This document shows positions 10,945 to 23,033 of a DNA stretch of 64,000 bases, piece after piece. The notes beneath the pieces are model-generated. The model ran no database searches. It was not told the origin of the DNA and saw only the letters and a program-made list of their open reading frames with translations. The DNA comes from Siphonodentalium dalli. Its lineage: Eukaryota; Mollusca; Scaphopoda; Gadilida; Siphonodentaliidae. The stretch covers positions 137,861,866 to 137,925,865 of the forward strand of contig CP136067.1 in NCBI GenBank assembly GCA_032622095.1, given 5' to 3'. The position numbers and the translations under genes were made by a program. How positions within the stretch are numbered: position 1 is the first letter of the stretch; every line of letters begins with the position of its first letter.

Positions 10945-11040
10945 ATGCGGCGAACTTATATATGCGACGATCCCTATGGGAGACTGGCATATATTAGAGC
11001 ATGCACTGGCACGTGATCTTTAATGCTGCACCAGCAAAAT
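10945..11040. mobile_element. relic of a family 3 hairpin MITE
   Basis: ACTTATATATGCGACGATCC, its partial complement, and GATCTTTAATGCTGCACCAGC match the right half of the element at 8965. No complete ends remain. Confidence 0.6.
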
Positions 11041-12305
11041 TATATTAATACAGTTATTGTCCCATACTTTCCCCCTTGTTTGTGATATGAACAATAGAGT
11101 TACCCCTACCACCAGCAATCAAATTATCAGAGGCTATGCATATTACTCGAAACAGACTATGGGCATGTGTACATTAGTATTTCAAAAGAATCCCGCCTGA
11201 TTTAGTATTTAACCTTGAAATTTGTGGGTTCTTTGAAAAACCAAACCTAGGATTTGGTTCCAGATGGAACCAAAGCAGTGTGGAACCAAACTGTTAGGTT
11301 CTATAATGGTATTTGGTTCCTATCGGGAGCTTTTTACTTTGAGTGTAGCAGTATTTTATATTTCTTAAACAAATAGTGAACTTCAAGTCTTTGCATGAGA
11401 TGCGAATTTATCTCACTTTAAACGGACATTGCTCTCTCCAAAATTGTGTATATTCATAATTTGGTAAGAGGTATCTCAAAGCAGTTGGTGTGTTCGATTT
11501 GAGGTTATTCTGGGCATTAAAATAATAATTGATTTTTCTACGAAATTTAGTACATGTACATCTTTTTCGAATTTGAGGGACACTGAAGGGCCCAAATTTC
11601 CAATCCTCGTGATATGGCTCACAATTATCAGACATTGATTTAAAATGGTATATGTTGGCACAAATGGCCATTTAAACCAAATTTCTTATAAATGGAAATG
11701 ATCTGGTGAATTTAGCGAAAATTATCCAATTTTACCACTTTGGGTCGCCATTTTGTCCGCCATTTTGAATTTTGACAATCGAACTGTACATGAAATGACA
11801 TACGTCTGTCGTGACAACAATAATAATTTGTTTATGTTGCATTTTCTGCCATCTGTATAACTTTTAATTTAAATGCCATGCAAGTGTATATTTCATAAGG
11901 AACGGAAAATCATACATAAAAACCACAAATAGGACCTTTTTTCTGAAATTGCTCCAGAAAATGTTCCCCAAAGCGGATTTTAGCGGATTTTGGATATGTT
12001 TTCCCCAGATTCTGCCCGACAAAATGACACAAAAACCCAGCTTGTCAACGATTTGTTCTAGGTCCAATGCTTCAATGACCAGACTAATTATAGCATGCCT
12101 ACGCGGAAGATTTCGGAACAAATTCGTCGATATCATAGTGCTGAAAAAATTGAGTTTTGTTTCCAATAATTTCCGGTAAATGTGAGATTGTTTCCTTTGT
12201 GTCGGTTACAATGTTTTAATGAGCGGTCGCAAAAAAATTGCACATGTAGACTACATGGGAGGGAAACCTAGAACTATCTTTGGTGGTACTACACGCAATG
12301 TTGAT
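11041..12305. other. no gene recognised
   Basis: Bases 11240-11320 hold several TTTGGTTCC/GGAACCAAA words in both orientations. Overlapping short frames on both strands (11408-12179) show no motif. Confidence 0.35.
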
Positions 12306-12309
12306 AATT

Positions 12310-12745
12310 AATCCTTTTAAGCGTCCCTCAATTACTATTTATTTGGATTCGGGTGTAAACAACATTTGATTCGAGTCGAGGAACCCATCTATCAAAGCTC
12401 AGCGTTATTAGATATCGATTTTTGAAATCTATTCATTTTTCACCATCGAGACTTATTATAGTGGCCCAGTAAAAGAGTCGACGAGCCGACGGTCTCGGAC
12501 CACTTGCGGATGAAGATGGATAACTCTAAAATCAAGAGGCTTTGTGTTGATAATAAGGCCAAATTTCGTCCAACAGCATTTTGGTAAATAACACGTTTCG
12601 GGCAATTTTATACTATAGTTGACAATGGTTAGCATTGTTTTTGGGCAATTAATCGATTCTGATAACTGAAGCGGCATTTCTAAAAATGTTATTGTTGGAA
12701 TATGATTATATGGGGACGGTCGAATCGGATTGAGTACCTTTAAAA
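12310..12745 (+). repeat. 450-bp dispersed repeat, copy 1
   Basis: It shares with 12836-13310 and 15775-16225 the ordered words CAATTACTATTTATTTGG, TTCGAGTCGAGGAACC, ATCGATTTTT, GATGGATAACTCTAAAA, TATACTATAGTTGAC and GATTCTGATAACTGAA. It has no coding character and no clear ends. Confidence 0.85.
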
Positions 12746-12835
12746 TAGTTTCCAGTCAAGATAATACATTTTCCGGACTTTCATTATGCCACTCCAGATT
12801 CCGGAACTTCAAAAGCAAGTTTTCGGATCCGGCCT

Positions 12836-13310
12836 TGAGCACACTGTGTTTAATTAAAGATGCATAATCATAATAAAGCTCCCAAATTACTATGTATTTG
12901 GCTTCGGACGTAAAACATATGTCATTCGAGTCGAGGAACCCATCAAAGCTCAGGGTGATCACATATCGATTTTTGAAATTTATATTATTTCCCGAGACAT
13001 GTACTTTTTGTGGCCTGGAAAATATTCCTCAAACCGACAGTCTCGAATCATATTGCGGATGGAGATGGATAACTCTAAAAACAAGTGGCATATTGTGTCA
13101 GATAACTGACAATCCGGCCAGGTTTCGTTGTACAAACTGTTGACAAATAACAAGTTTTGGGCAAATTTATATTATAGTCGACTGTAGTTAGCACTGTTTT
13201 GGGGAAATTATCTATTTGGATAACTGAAGCGGCATTTTAGAACATGTTGTTGTTGTTGTTGTTGGAAGCTGATGATATGGGGACCATCGAATATAATTGA
13301 GTATATTTAA
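12836..13310 (+). repeat. 450-bp dispersed repeat, copy 2 (tandem with copy 1)
   Basis: Same word order as copy 1, more diverged, with a (GTT)n run near 13250 where copy 1 has GTTATTGTTGG. Confidence 0.85.
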
Positions 13311-13850
13311 GTCGTATTTTGTTTATGATTTTAATGCGTATTTCTGGAACATATAATGTTTGTAGATATGTATTTCAGGACCTATATTTCGATGCCTGGA
13401 CAAAAATCAAAAGCGAATGTAATTAGGCCATGAATGTTGTAGCGCAAATCGTCAGGCGGCTTTAAAGCAACATGCACTCTGGATATCGCTTTCGGCAAAA
13501 AGAATCAACCATTATCCGAGATAGTATTGAGGCGCATAATCCACGCGCAGTCCACTCGACACTTCTTATAATTGTACTCACTCGGTGTAACGGAAGCCCT
13601 TCTGGGGGTGTCGTCACTGAAAACCAACTTGCATTGTTCTGTTGCCATAGTTACGTGTGAATTCTGAAAATAGAGTTGGTGCAGACGATGTCATTAAGCG
13701 CCTATAGAATTATGAATGTGGATGGGTAGGGGGTCGCTACACAGTCATAACATTGTTCACAATAAAGAAATTATCATTTCCTGAAAATAAGTTACATTGA
13801 CTCATTGTCTGTTGGTTACCTTATCACGACGCTGTCAATATGAACCATGT
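13311..13850. other. no gene recognised
   Basis: No coding motif and no repeat shared with the rest of the window were seen. Confidence 0.3.
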
Positions 13851-13853
13851 CCA

Positions 13854-14147
13854 CAAGCTCCATGCTGAGTTAAGTCCCATACGCATGACTTACCGCTGCA
13901 ATCACCTACACGTAATGTGAAGAAATGTCACATTTATTTATTTGAGATTTTTGTAGGTTACAATCCATTCTATATTATTCTCAGAAACTAAACTGTCCAT
14001 ATTATTTTGAAAATTGTCTAGATCAAGCTAGATTGAATTAATTGTAACTTCAATAAAAAATGTTAAATTTAATTAAGAAAATACACATGCCGACAGCGTT
14101 CAGACATAGAGTAGGCAGGGGACTGAACTCTGTTTTGCAGCTTGTCA
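13854..14147. mobile_element. MITE (AGAGTTCAGTCCCCT terminal repeats), compact copy
   Basis: It runs from ACAAGCTCCATGCTGAG to ACTCTGTTTTGCAGCTTGT, which form inverted repeats of about 28 bp. The word CATGT lies just outside on both sides, with two extra bases at the left, so a 5-bp target duplication is possible but unproven. At 294 bp it is the cleanest copy and defines the family also seen at 4050, 62556 and in part at 31142-31308 and 32190-32347. Confidence 0.8.
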
Positions 14148-14322
14148 TGTATACTAAATGGATTATCTCAGTCAGTAAAAAGTGTGCATAGGAATGATCT
14201 ATTGTCTATTTGCAGGGATGTACAGGTAACATAAGCAGACGACATATAAATAAAAAAACAGAAGGAGTCCTATTCTTTTATGGAAATGTTTAGATAATAT
14301 CTTCAACAATGGTCGTTTGTTG

Positions 14323-14871
14323 AACTTATTATCTGAACATTTCCTATGCGATAACTACTCATCAATGATGCTTTAGTATAGAAAGGGATCAACTTATTAT
14401 CTGAACATTTCCTGTGGGATAACTATACTCATCAATGATGCTTTAGTATAGACAGGGCTAAACTTATTATTTGAACATTTCCTATGGGATAACTATACGC
14501 ACCAATGATGCTTTAATATAGAAAGGGTAAAACTTATTATTTGAACATTTCCTATTGGATAACTACTTACCAACGACGCTTTAGTATAGAAAGGGTTAAA
14601 CTTATTATCTGAATATATCATATTCGATAAATACTCATCAATGATGCCTTTAGTATAGAAAGGGTTAAACTTTTTATCTGAACATATCCTATGCATAACT
14701 ACTCATCAATGATGCTTTAGTATAGAATGGGTTAAACTTATTATCTGAACATATCCTATGCATAACTACTCATCGATGGTGCTTTAGTATAGAATGGGTT
14801 AAACTTATTATCGGAACATATCCTATTTGATAACTACTCGTCAATGATATTTCAGTATAGAAAGGGCTAAA
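14323..14871 (+). repeat. tandem array, 8 units of 67-70 bp
   Basis: Units start at 14323, 14391, 14461, 14531, 14599, 14668, 14735 and 14802, each with AACTTATTATCTGAACAT, then GATAACTACTCATCAATGATG and TTTAGTATAGAAAGGG (shown in parts). The unit head also occurs alone at 5222, and related TTTGTTGA..TTATT..TGAAC text is at 18800 and 62390. It is therefore part of a dispersed element that expanded here. Confidence 0.9.
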
Positions 14872-14959
14872 CACGGAGGCATGATCTCACAGGGTTGATC
14901 ACACATGGAAATTACAGGGACTGAAAAGAGGCAAAATAAAAATAAAAGATGAAAACAAA

Positions 14960-15170
14960 ATGTTCTCACATATTGGCAGATTGGCCACATATACGATGAC
15001 TTATCCACCACCACATTCCAGACCACGAACAACCACATATAACGACAGATCCGACCCATGTGACAAATTTACCACATATAACGATGATCCATCAAAAATG
15101 ACTGATCCATCGTGTATACAGGCTGATCACCCACATGTGGTATAATGATGATCCGTCACAGTGACTGATT
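14960..15170 (+). repeat. degenerate CCACATATAACGA repeats
   Basis: CCACATATACGATGA, CCACATATAACGACAGATCC and CCACATATAACGATGATCC recur with irregular spacing, followed by two GATGATCC..TGACTGATC words. Short-period decayed tandem repeat. Confidence 0.5.
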
Positions 15171-15221
15171 CACCCGACCTCCATTCCTAACAACTATCTA
15201 CACATGCACTTTCGTTGTATA

Positions 15222-15715
15222 ATAGGATAGGATAGGATATTTTATTTCAATATACACATATTAATGCATAATACATTTGACAAATATCATATTGTATATT
15301 CGAGGGGGTGACATAGTCAAGCTAGACTGTCTTACTGCCACCCCCTTAAAGATGAAAAGATGTTACGATAGGCGGTCAAGATTTCTTGTACAATGCACGG
15401 CTATATAATTATGTATCACACAATGGTTGCATTTAACTGGATTATATACATGGAGGGTATACGTCTAGATAAATCGTTTATTGGTTACTCGATGGTTTGT
15501 CTCTTTCTTGTCGGTGGGATGTTCATTGAAAGTCGAGTAGGAATGTGCTGAGTGAGGTTGTGGATTGCGATATAGGGGAAGTCACTTATTGACGAGCTAC
15601 CACACAGTCGGGACATCTTTGATTGTTGCATTTAATTATTGCAGCATATTTTGTAATGCAATCGGCATGTAAACGCCGTTTGAATGTGTGTCTGGTTTGG
15701 TATGGTGTAAATTCG
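15222..15715 (-). pseudogene. LINE-like 3' end with (TATCC)n tail and a zinc-finger-like scrap
   Basis: On the reverse strand the sequence ends AATAAAATATCCTATCCTAT, a polyadenylation-like signal plus a 5-bp tail typical of LINE 3' ends. Upstream on that strand, about 15600-15715 reads RHTFKRRLHADCITKY then CNNQRCPDC, a C/H-spaced pattern like the end of a RING or PHD finger. The open stretch is about 38 codons. Whether the finger belongs to the same element is inference. Confidence 0.5.
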
Positions 15716-15774
15716 TTATCTAAGTTGTATATATATATATATGTCGTGCCTATTACCAAACTAAAAATCTTTGG

Positions 15775-16225
15775 TTAAAGATGCATAATCCGATTAAGCG
15801 CCCCTCAATTACTATTTATTTGGATTCGGGGTTAAATAATATTTTATTCGAGTCGAGGAACCAACCTATCAAAGCTCATTAGTTTATTAGATATCGATTT
15901 TTTACATCTATTATTTTTCACCATCGAGGATTATTAGTGGCTCAGTAAACAGTCGACGAGCCCGACGGTCTCGGAGCAATTTACGAATGAAGATGGATAA
16001 CTCTAAAATCAAGAGGCTTTCTGTTGGTAATGTGGCCAAATTTCGTCGAACAACATGTTGATAAATAACTTGTTTCGGGCAATGTTATACTATAGTTGAC
16101 AGGGGTTAGCATTATTTTTGGGCAATTAATCGATTCTGATAACTGAAACGGCATTGCTAAATATGTTGTTGTTGTTGTTGGATTCTGATTATATAGGGAC
16201 CACCGAATCGGATTGAGTACCTTCA
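15775..16225 (+). repeat. 450-bp dispersed repeat, copy 3
   Basis: Same word order as 12310-12745, about 3 kb downstream and in the same orientation. A (GTT)n run occupies the same place as in copy 2. Confidence 0.85.
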
Positions 16226-16304
16226 AAGACGTTCTGATGTTTCTCAGGAGTTAATTTTCCAACTTAAAATGTCCACCAAAGTTTGGAGGTGAAACAATCA
16301 AACA

Positions 16305-16326
16305 CCCCCCCCCCCCCCCCCCCCCC
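16305..16326. repeat. 22-C homopolymer
   Basis: The longest of more than ten C or G runs of at least 10 in the window. Confidence 0.95.
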
Positions 16327-16494
16327 GTCACCACATCCCCGCATACATGTCAGCTCGACCATACACTATGGCTGATTGCCATCATTCGAAGACATATTCG
16401 GTTCGTTTTATAATCTGGAACAGTACATACATGTACAAAGAACGACGCGAGTGTGTTAATATAATAGGTTTGTTTATACGAAACGAGTCTTAGA

Positions 16495-16994
16495 CAGGGT
16501 TCGCCCTGCCACTTGTCAAATTTGCCAAATAATTCACATCTGGCAAAAAATATTTTCATTTGGCAAAAGTGTTTTTGCAAGTCACTTTTTAATTCCTCAA
16601 GAAAGTTGAAAAATATTGGCCAATCGATACCATTTATTTCAGGAAACTATCACAATATAATTATATTAGTGGTGTTTTATAAGGTCTTGGGAAAGTTAAC
16701 ATCCTTATGAAGATGCAGTTAATCTGATAGCATTGATGGGTGAGGGATTACCAGTATTTAGTGTGGTGGGGTGTTTACATAGCTAATCCTCTTGTAATGT
16801 GCCCTTGTGATGAAGCAACCCTTCTACAATTGTATTGCTCGGTGAATGGTTTATTGTTGTATAATAAACCACAAAATAAGACTCAATGTTGCAGAAAATG
16901 ATACTATCCGGGATAGCATTTAGAATTTGGCAAAAAATATTTTCATTTGGCAAATTATTTGGCAAAAGTTAATTTTGATCCAGCGCGGACCCTG
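16495..16994. mobile_element. hAT-like non-autonomous element (500 bp)
   Basis: Ends CAGGGTTCGCCCTG and, on the other strand, CAGGGTCCGCGCTGG. The flanks are GTCTTAGA (16487-16494) and GTCTTAGC (16995-17002), an 8-bp target duplication with one mismatch. CAGGG ends plus 8-bp duplication are the hAT signature. Close to both ends the word TTTGGCAAA recurs, often with AAATATTTTCA, in the manner of subterminal transposase sites. No transposase frame is present. Confidence 0.8.
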
Positions 16995-17002
16995 GTCTTA
17001 GC

Positions 17003-18246
17003 CAGGAAGTATATATAGAACGAGAGACGCATCCTAGAGTTAGATCCTTCCGCGATGGCATACGTGCCGTATCAGCAAACCCATTAACACACGTGTCGTT
17101 CTGTGTTGATTACACGTCACATGCATCCTAGAATCGGTGCATTAAACGATACAACCTTACAAGTTTGATTGTTTTATGGGTAACCAATAAGACGTAAGTG
17201 TGTGTCTGACCAGGTAACACATCATGTAGGGTTAGCGAAAATCACACCTAGCATCCCGGGATGACAGTAAAAAGTCAAAATGAAATGCTGGCTGACGGCC
17301 CGAAGGCTTTTTGATAAGTCAAATTAGGATAAGCTGAAAGAAAAACGGCCTGAAACCAATTAGTCATATACATTTAATCACAAAGTGAAGTTGGTACCAA
17401 ATGTATGGATAACAAGTGAAAGAAGGGGGAATCTGCAACGCATATGAAAATAGGGGGGTAAAAAAAATAAGGGAACAGTGACCCAATTTTATGCAGATAC
17501 CTGATTCCTCGTTCACTTGTCATAATTTTAGGATGGAGAGCAGTGGCCCGGAGCGGTTTTACAAAATTTGGAAAATAATTTTGAACGTACGCACCAAAAT
17601 ATCTCAATGAATGAAATCCAAAAGTCAATATTTATATTTTATAAATGAGATCATCATAGAAGAAAAAGAGAAAAATGTCAATAAGATCGTCATCAGTTGC
17701 AAGTTGCTAACCCGTGTCATACTAAACGTATGAACACCAACTGTTCGTGTCGTTCTCTGTTGATTACACGTCACATGCATCCTAGAATCGGTGCATTAAA
17801 CGATACAACCTTACAAGTTTTTTTCAGGCACCATACTGGGCTTGTTTTGTCATGTGATATGATGCTTTTATTTTATAATTCCAATTTAATAGTTGAGGCG
17901 AACGTCATGTTTGTAATTTGACGTCAACGAGACGCGCATGGAACACACGTTCCATATGGTTTTGTAAATATTGAACAGCAATAACACTCTACATACTTCT
18001 AGGAACCAGCGTCTAATAAATTAGCTTTTATTCGCGGCCAATGCTTTGACGAGGCTCCGCACCGGCGAGCATTATGTCTGGAGGGCTATTTACTCCCAAT
18101 ATATCAACTCGTCGCCTGACACAAGTCCACATGGAGTAGCATTGATCGGAGACGGAAGAGAAACTGTCGACTCCAAAAACACTTTAGTCCCTATAATAAT
18201 GTGTGTTCCGTATAATTATAAGCCTTAGTTTAGTGAGTCTGACATT
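17003..18246. other. no gene; contains a 74-bp direct duplication
   Basis: Bases 17094-17166 and 17748-17821 are nearly identical (TGTTGATTACACGTCACATG, GAATCGGTGCATTAAACGA). The rest shows no motif. Confidence 0.6.
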
Positions 18247-18247
18247 T

Positions 18248-18665
18248 GCAGAACGAGGTCCCTAAAGGGTGAATTTAGTGACGCTATCCCGCATAGCGGT
18301 CTAGCGTCACCAAATTCACCCTCTGTGGATCTCATTCTGCTTAGGCCTCAACTGCTATAGGAGACCTGGGATCAGATTGATGTTCCCCAATTGATGTTGG
18401 TGATGTTCACCCATTAGTCACCTCGATTATGCTATTCATCTTCTTCAAATTAGGGGATATAGAAACTTCCAAGAAGGGGAAAAGTAACTAAAAACAATGT
18501 TAATTTGAAACTATAGATATTTCCTAGAAAATGACGCCTAAGAATAATGAGGTCCCCAGAGGGTGGATTTAGTGACGCTATCCCGCATCCCGAAAAGAGG
18601 GTGCAGAGAGTGAATTTAGTGACGCTTTCCCTAAATTAATTCACCCTATGGGGACCTCGTTCTGC
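18248..18665. mobile_element. foldback element, two nested hairpins
   Basis: The left hairpin (18248-18340) runs GCAGAACGAGGTCCC, GGGTGAATTTAGTGACGC, then its complement to CTCATTCTGC. The right hairpin (18543-18665) repeats the pattern and ends GGGGACCTCGTTCTGC, so the outer ends are also inverted repeats. A diverged relative is at 42357-42566. No target duplication is clear. Confidence 0.8.
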
Positions 18666-18669
18666 AATT

Positions 18670-19730
18670 GACAGACACACTATTTGCAGGCTTATATAAT
18701 TAGCCCTCTACGAATTGGATATCCCTGGCGGCTAGTTACTCGATTCGCATTGATTCACTCGCATGTTCAGATAATGAGTTCAACAAACAACATTATATTG
18801 TTTGTTGACCTTATTTTCTGAACGTATCCACGGAAGAATAAATGAGAATCGGTAAGATGTTTTGTTCTGCCTGTGGTCGTATGGTAACTGCATGAAATCG
18901 CAGCAAATTAGCTTCAGTGCCTGGAATCTAAGTCATAATTTGCTCGAAATTGCGGCAATGAACAACATTTTATAAGTTTGTGGTCTTCAATTATAGCAGC
19001 CTATTCGGTTAATCTATGGTTTCTCCAAATAAAAACTACCATTTAAAATTTTGAGTGATCTTTTTTATGGACGAGTCGTGTCGTATTAATTGTTTTGTTG
19101 AAGATGGAGCCCCTATTCCACAGAATTCGTATCCATATCCTGGAAACTGGAAACAAACTTAGGAATTCCATGTTCTTGAAACTCCTGAAAATGTTTTTGT
19201 TTTTGTTTTCAGCGAAACTGGAAAATACTGCAAAACCCAGACATAATTTTTATAGCTCTTGCTATAAGTACCTGCTAGCATAGATGTATTTTTTTATAAA
19301 TATTGCCAAAATACATGTGAAAAAAATATGGAGTCGCAAATCAATATTTCATCAAAATCGCCCCATAAATATGCTGAAACGGTATGGTTTCTAAAGTATG
19401 TTATGTTCGGTAACTGCCTGTACAAATGAGAAATAGTTGTTTCCATGTAAATGAGATGGCAGTACCATAAGAAGGGCCAGAAACCGACATCATAATACGC
19501 TCGAAAATGGTGGCAAGATGTCTCACATCGAAGTGGGTATTCATCGTGTTCTTCACCTGTATAAACAACTCAACCAAACAGACATAGAATGAGCTATGTA
19601 TAAAACAGATTATAGCTGAATATGATTTCCCGTTCCAATAGAAAGATGACTGTTGAGAAAACAAAAGTGTTCAAGTGATTTAGTCACCATTAGAGGTTGT
19701 GAACTTTGAACGTCAAAATATGTTAGATAT
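18670..19730. other. no gene recognised
   Basis: AT-rich, with a word near 18800 related to the 14.3 kb array head. Short frames at 19095-19283 and 19401-19664 show no motif. Confidence 0.3.
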
Positions 19731-19744
19731 CCGGTTTTGTGTCT

Positions 19745-20880
19745 CCCATGTTGTCCGAATCATAATTTTGACAATATTAATCACAAGTTCATGGGATTTG
19801 GTATGCAGTTGATACTTGAGGACGCGCAGGCCAAGGTCGACTTAGAAATAACACCTTTGGGATGTCCGGATGACAACTTGAGCAATATTCAGCAGCATAT
19901 CACCTTAGAACATATCACCGGGAATCTCGTTGGGATTCTGCCGAGATCCTGTCGGGATTTTTGGTCAGATCCCGCGCGGTGGGATTTAGGTCGGCATCCC
20001 GGCGGGATTTAGTTGGGATCCTGACAAAAAATCCCGCTAATATCCCAATCATATCCCAGCCTAAATCCAGCCGGGATTCCGACCTAAATCCTACCTTAAA
20101 TCCCACAGGGATCACGACCTAAATACCGCCGGAATCCCGACCTAAATACTACCCTAAATCCTGCCGGATCCCGAACTAAATCCCATTGATATCCCGACAT
20201 AAATCCCACCGGGATGGTCCGATGAGTTGTGACGGAGTTATACCTCTTTTCGACATATAAATAATTTGTATTGTCAGGATGATAATTTTAGCAATATTCA
20301 AAAGAATTTCTTGATATTTGGGATGTGATTAAGATTTGAGAAGACACTGGTATGTTTCGTTGTGGTCAAGGTCCTATCATATTTGACGGAGTTATGCCCC
20401 TTTTCGACATAAAAATAAAATGTTTCGGGCTGTCTGGGTGATAACTTGAGCAATACTTAACATAATGTTCAATATTTCAGCATTTCTTGATTTGGAAAAT
20501 ATATCATATTTGAGAAAATACAGATCACGTTCGATTTTGGTCATGGTCTGTTGATTTTTGACGGAGTTATGACTCTTTTCGACTTAGAAATAATAAATTG
20601 TGTGTTCTGGATGTTAACTTGTGCAATATTCCACAGAATTTCTTGATAATTGATATGCGATTCCCATTTGAGAGCAGGTCAAATTCGAAAATAATCACGA
20701 CCCGATGAGTTTTGATAGACTTATCTACCTTTGTTCGACTTAAAAATAATAACATTCGTTTAGTCTGAAATATAACTTGAGCAATAGTCAAAAGAGTCTC
20801 TTGATATTTGGTATATGATTCACCTTTGATAATACGCAGATCATAGTAAAGTTGGAATAAGATTTTTGCCGTCATTTTGT
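19745..20880 (+). repeat. degenerate ~160 bp tandem repeat (GACGGAGTTATGCCCCTTTT type)
   Basis: Anchors GACGGAGTTAT lie at about 20231, 20388 and 20560, with a decayed fourth near 20717, each followed by TTTTCGACTTA-type text, GATGATAACTTGAGCAATATT and TTTCTTGATATTTGG. An initial partial unit spans 19745-19910. I recall this type as widespread in molluscan DNA (memory, not verified). The frame at 19737-20012 is a reading of this repeat. Confidence 0.8.
19915..20220. repeat. inverted minisatellite of GGGATTTAGGTC
   Basis: The first part reads GGGATTT/GGGATCC units and, from about 20025 on, the complementary TCCCGACCTAAATCC units, so the array can fold on itself. It interrupts the 160-bp tandem repeat. 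Confidence 0.85.
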
Positions 20881-20884
20881 ATTA

Positions 20885-21670
20885 TTAAAAAAGCCAACGC
20901 CCCAAAATCCACATCTATGCGGGGGGCCATGAGGTCAGCGACCTTTTATTTACTTATTGAAAAGCATCGAACATGTTTTCGGCGTACTATTTTACGAAAT
21001 TATGTCGGACATTTTCTGACTACTATATGATCAGACCCGGTTCTCATTTCAATAAGAACATTTTAGTTTCTCAGAACGCAGAACGTAGCCGACAAAAGTC
21101 TTTACTATAAAATGTAAGAATTCCTTACATTCTGTAATCAATGACAGTTGCATTATTTTTCAAAAATGTTCCTGAATGTTTCACACACACATACTGTTTT
21201 TTCTCAAATTGCTCGGATTAGCCAAACACCGCGAAAATGACAACATTAGAAGCTATTGCGGTACTTTTTCGTAATCAGTTTGCCCTATCCGCGTCATAGC
21301 AATTCAGCAGAACCAACAGCATCATAGCATATTGGCAGAACTACTTGACCATGCAGGGGTTTACAAGGCAAAATTTATTCCCATCAGAAAGGGAACTGAA
21401 TTCTACCTTGCAATTTGCTACTGGCCGTCGGGTGTGCAGGTGAATGATGAAAAGTTCGTCTTAGATAACTGTATGTTTTGTTTAGTTTGCTTAGGGTTTA
21501 TAGTCGTTTAAGCCATTCTACCAGGCCATATCACGACGACGTCAGTTTTTCGGGTGGAGGAAAGACCACACAGAGGGTTAATTTCGCCGGGGAATATTAG
21601 ACCACTGCTCGTAGAAGACACCGACCCCGTTAAATCATTCAAATTCGATAGCTCCCATCTATAGAGTGAT
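20885..21670. other. no gene recognised
   Basis: Bases 21299-21360 duplicate text near 5488-5550. Nothing else recurs. Confidence 0.35.
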
Positions 21671-21680
21671 CCTAAACATG

Positions 21681-22755
21681 CAGGGACGTGGCTAGAGGGT
21701 CTCTATGTCCACCATGGAAAATTCCAACTGCCCCATCCCCTTGAATAAGAATCAGACCAGACACAAGTTTTGCATAATTCCATTTGCCCCCCCCCCTTGC
21801 ACCTCAGTTTTCAGGCCTAATATCCTATATATTCATAAAGCATGGTTCTATTCCCGGTATGAGAACTTTCAGATATTTTAACCTGAAAATTTGCATAAAT
21901 CATACCATCTAGTGGTCTGACTCCAGACAAATGCACACGGCTACAGACAAGAGACCAGGACACACCGGGCTGACCATGGTTGTTCCGCCAGGTGTGAGAA
22001 AATTTTGAAAACTATACAAGAAAATCGCAAATCCTAGCATCTAGACTTGCCTCAACTGAAGCTTTCCTAGTGTTGGAAATTTCAAACCTCATGCCCCCCT
22101 CAGGTTGGAAAATTCTCCAACTGATGACCATTTCAGTCCACAAGTTTTACCAAATGTAGTAAAATTATTGATTATTTTCTTTAACTAATTAGCAGTTTTG
22201 TATTGGCCACGGGGAAGGGACAAGGACACATCGGGCCGGTGTGGGGAAAATTTTGAAATCTGAACAAGAAAATCGGAACTTCCTAGCATCTAGACTATAG
22301 CCCACTGAGGTTAGAAAATTTCCAACTGATGACAATTCCAATGACAATTCCAATGACAATGTTAACCAAATGTATGACAATATTGTTTTCTTAAATTAAC
22401 TAGCAGTATTTTACTGACCACGGGGGAGGGACCAGGACACAAGCTTTCCAAGTGTTGGAAATTTCCAACCTGTCACCCCCATAAGGTTGGAAAATTTCCA
22501 ACTGATGACCATTTCAGTCCAAAATTTTTACAAAATATTGGAAAATATGCAAATATTGGTCCAAAACAATTAATTCCCCCCCAATAAATTGTTTGGAAAT
22601 CAAACTACAAGAACATTTTCAACCTATTGTTGGTGTAAAATTTCCAACTAATGTTTTGGCAGGTATGAAATGTCCAACTGTTGAAAATTTTGACCAAAGT
22701 TGGGGGGGGGGGGGGGTGAGACACCCCCCAAACACCCCCTGTCGCAACGTCTCTG
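21681..22755. mobile_element. hAT-like non-autonomous element A (1,075 bp)
   Basis: Ends CAGGGACGTGGC and, on the other strand, CAGAGACGTTGCG. Exact 8-bp target duplications TAAACATG lie at 21673-21680 and 22756-22763. The interior is dominated by the palindromic word GTTGGAAATTTCCAAC and its halves, at least ten times. Sub-blocks starting with a CACGGGGGAGGGACCAGGAC-like word recur about every 240 bp. Poly(C) at 21787 and a 15-G run at 22702 lie near the ends. No transposase is seen. It is the same family as 46653-47689. Confidence 0.88.
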
Positions 22756-22789
22756 TAAACATGCCGGTAATTTTTGAGAAAAATTGTCC

Positions 22790-23033
22790 AATAAATGTTG
22801 GCTACATGCTTGTACCGCTTAATTCAAATGTGAAATAAAAGATGGCTGTTGGCTGTCATGTAAACAAGAATCGATAGCTCCCGTCACCCCGAAAATCCAC
22901 ATTTAGTTCAGTGACGATCGGATGAGGGATGTGGCCTGTATGGTATGCTGACGGAAATTGTCGACGGACGCACGCATGCACGGACGGACGGACACCAATC
23001 CATGGAAATTGCTCAAAGTTGACTGTGTGAAGC
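22790..23033 (+). repeat. gacggacg-type dispersed repeat (split by a hAT-like element)
   Basis: It contains GACGGACGCACGCATGCACG and ATTGCTCAAAGTTGACTG, and continues after the insertion at 24470. The 'cgtccgtcgtccgt' block at 58005 looks like the reverse-strand counterpart. Confidence 0.5.
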
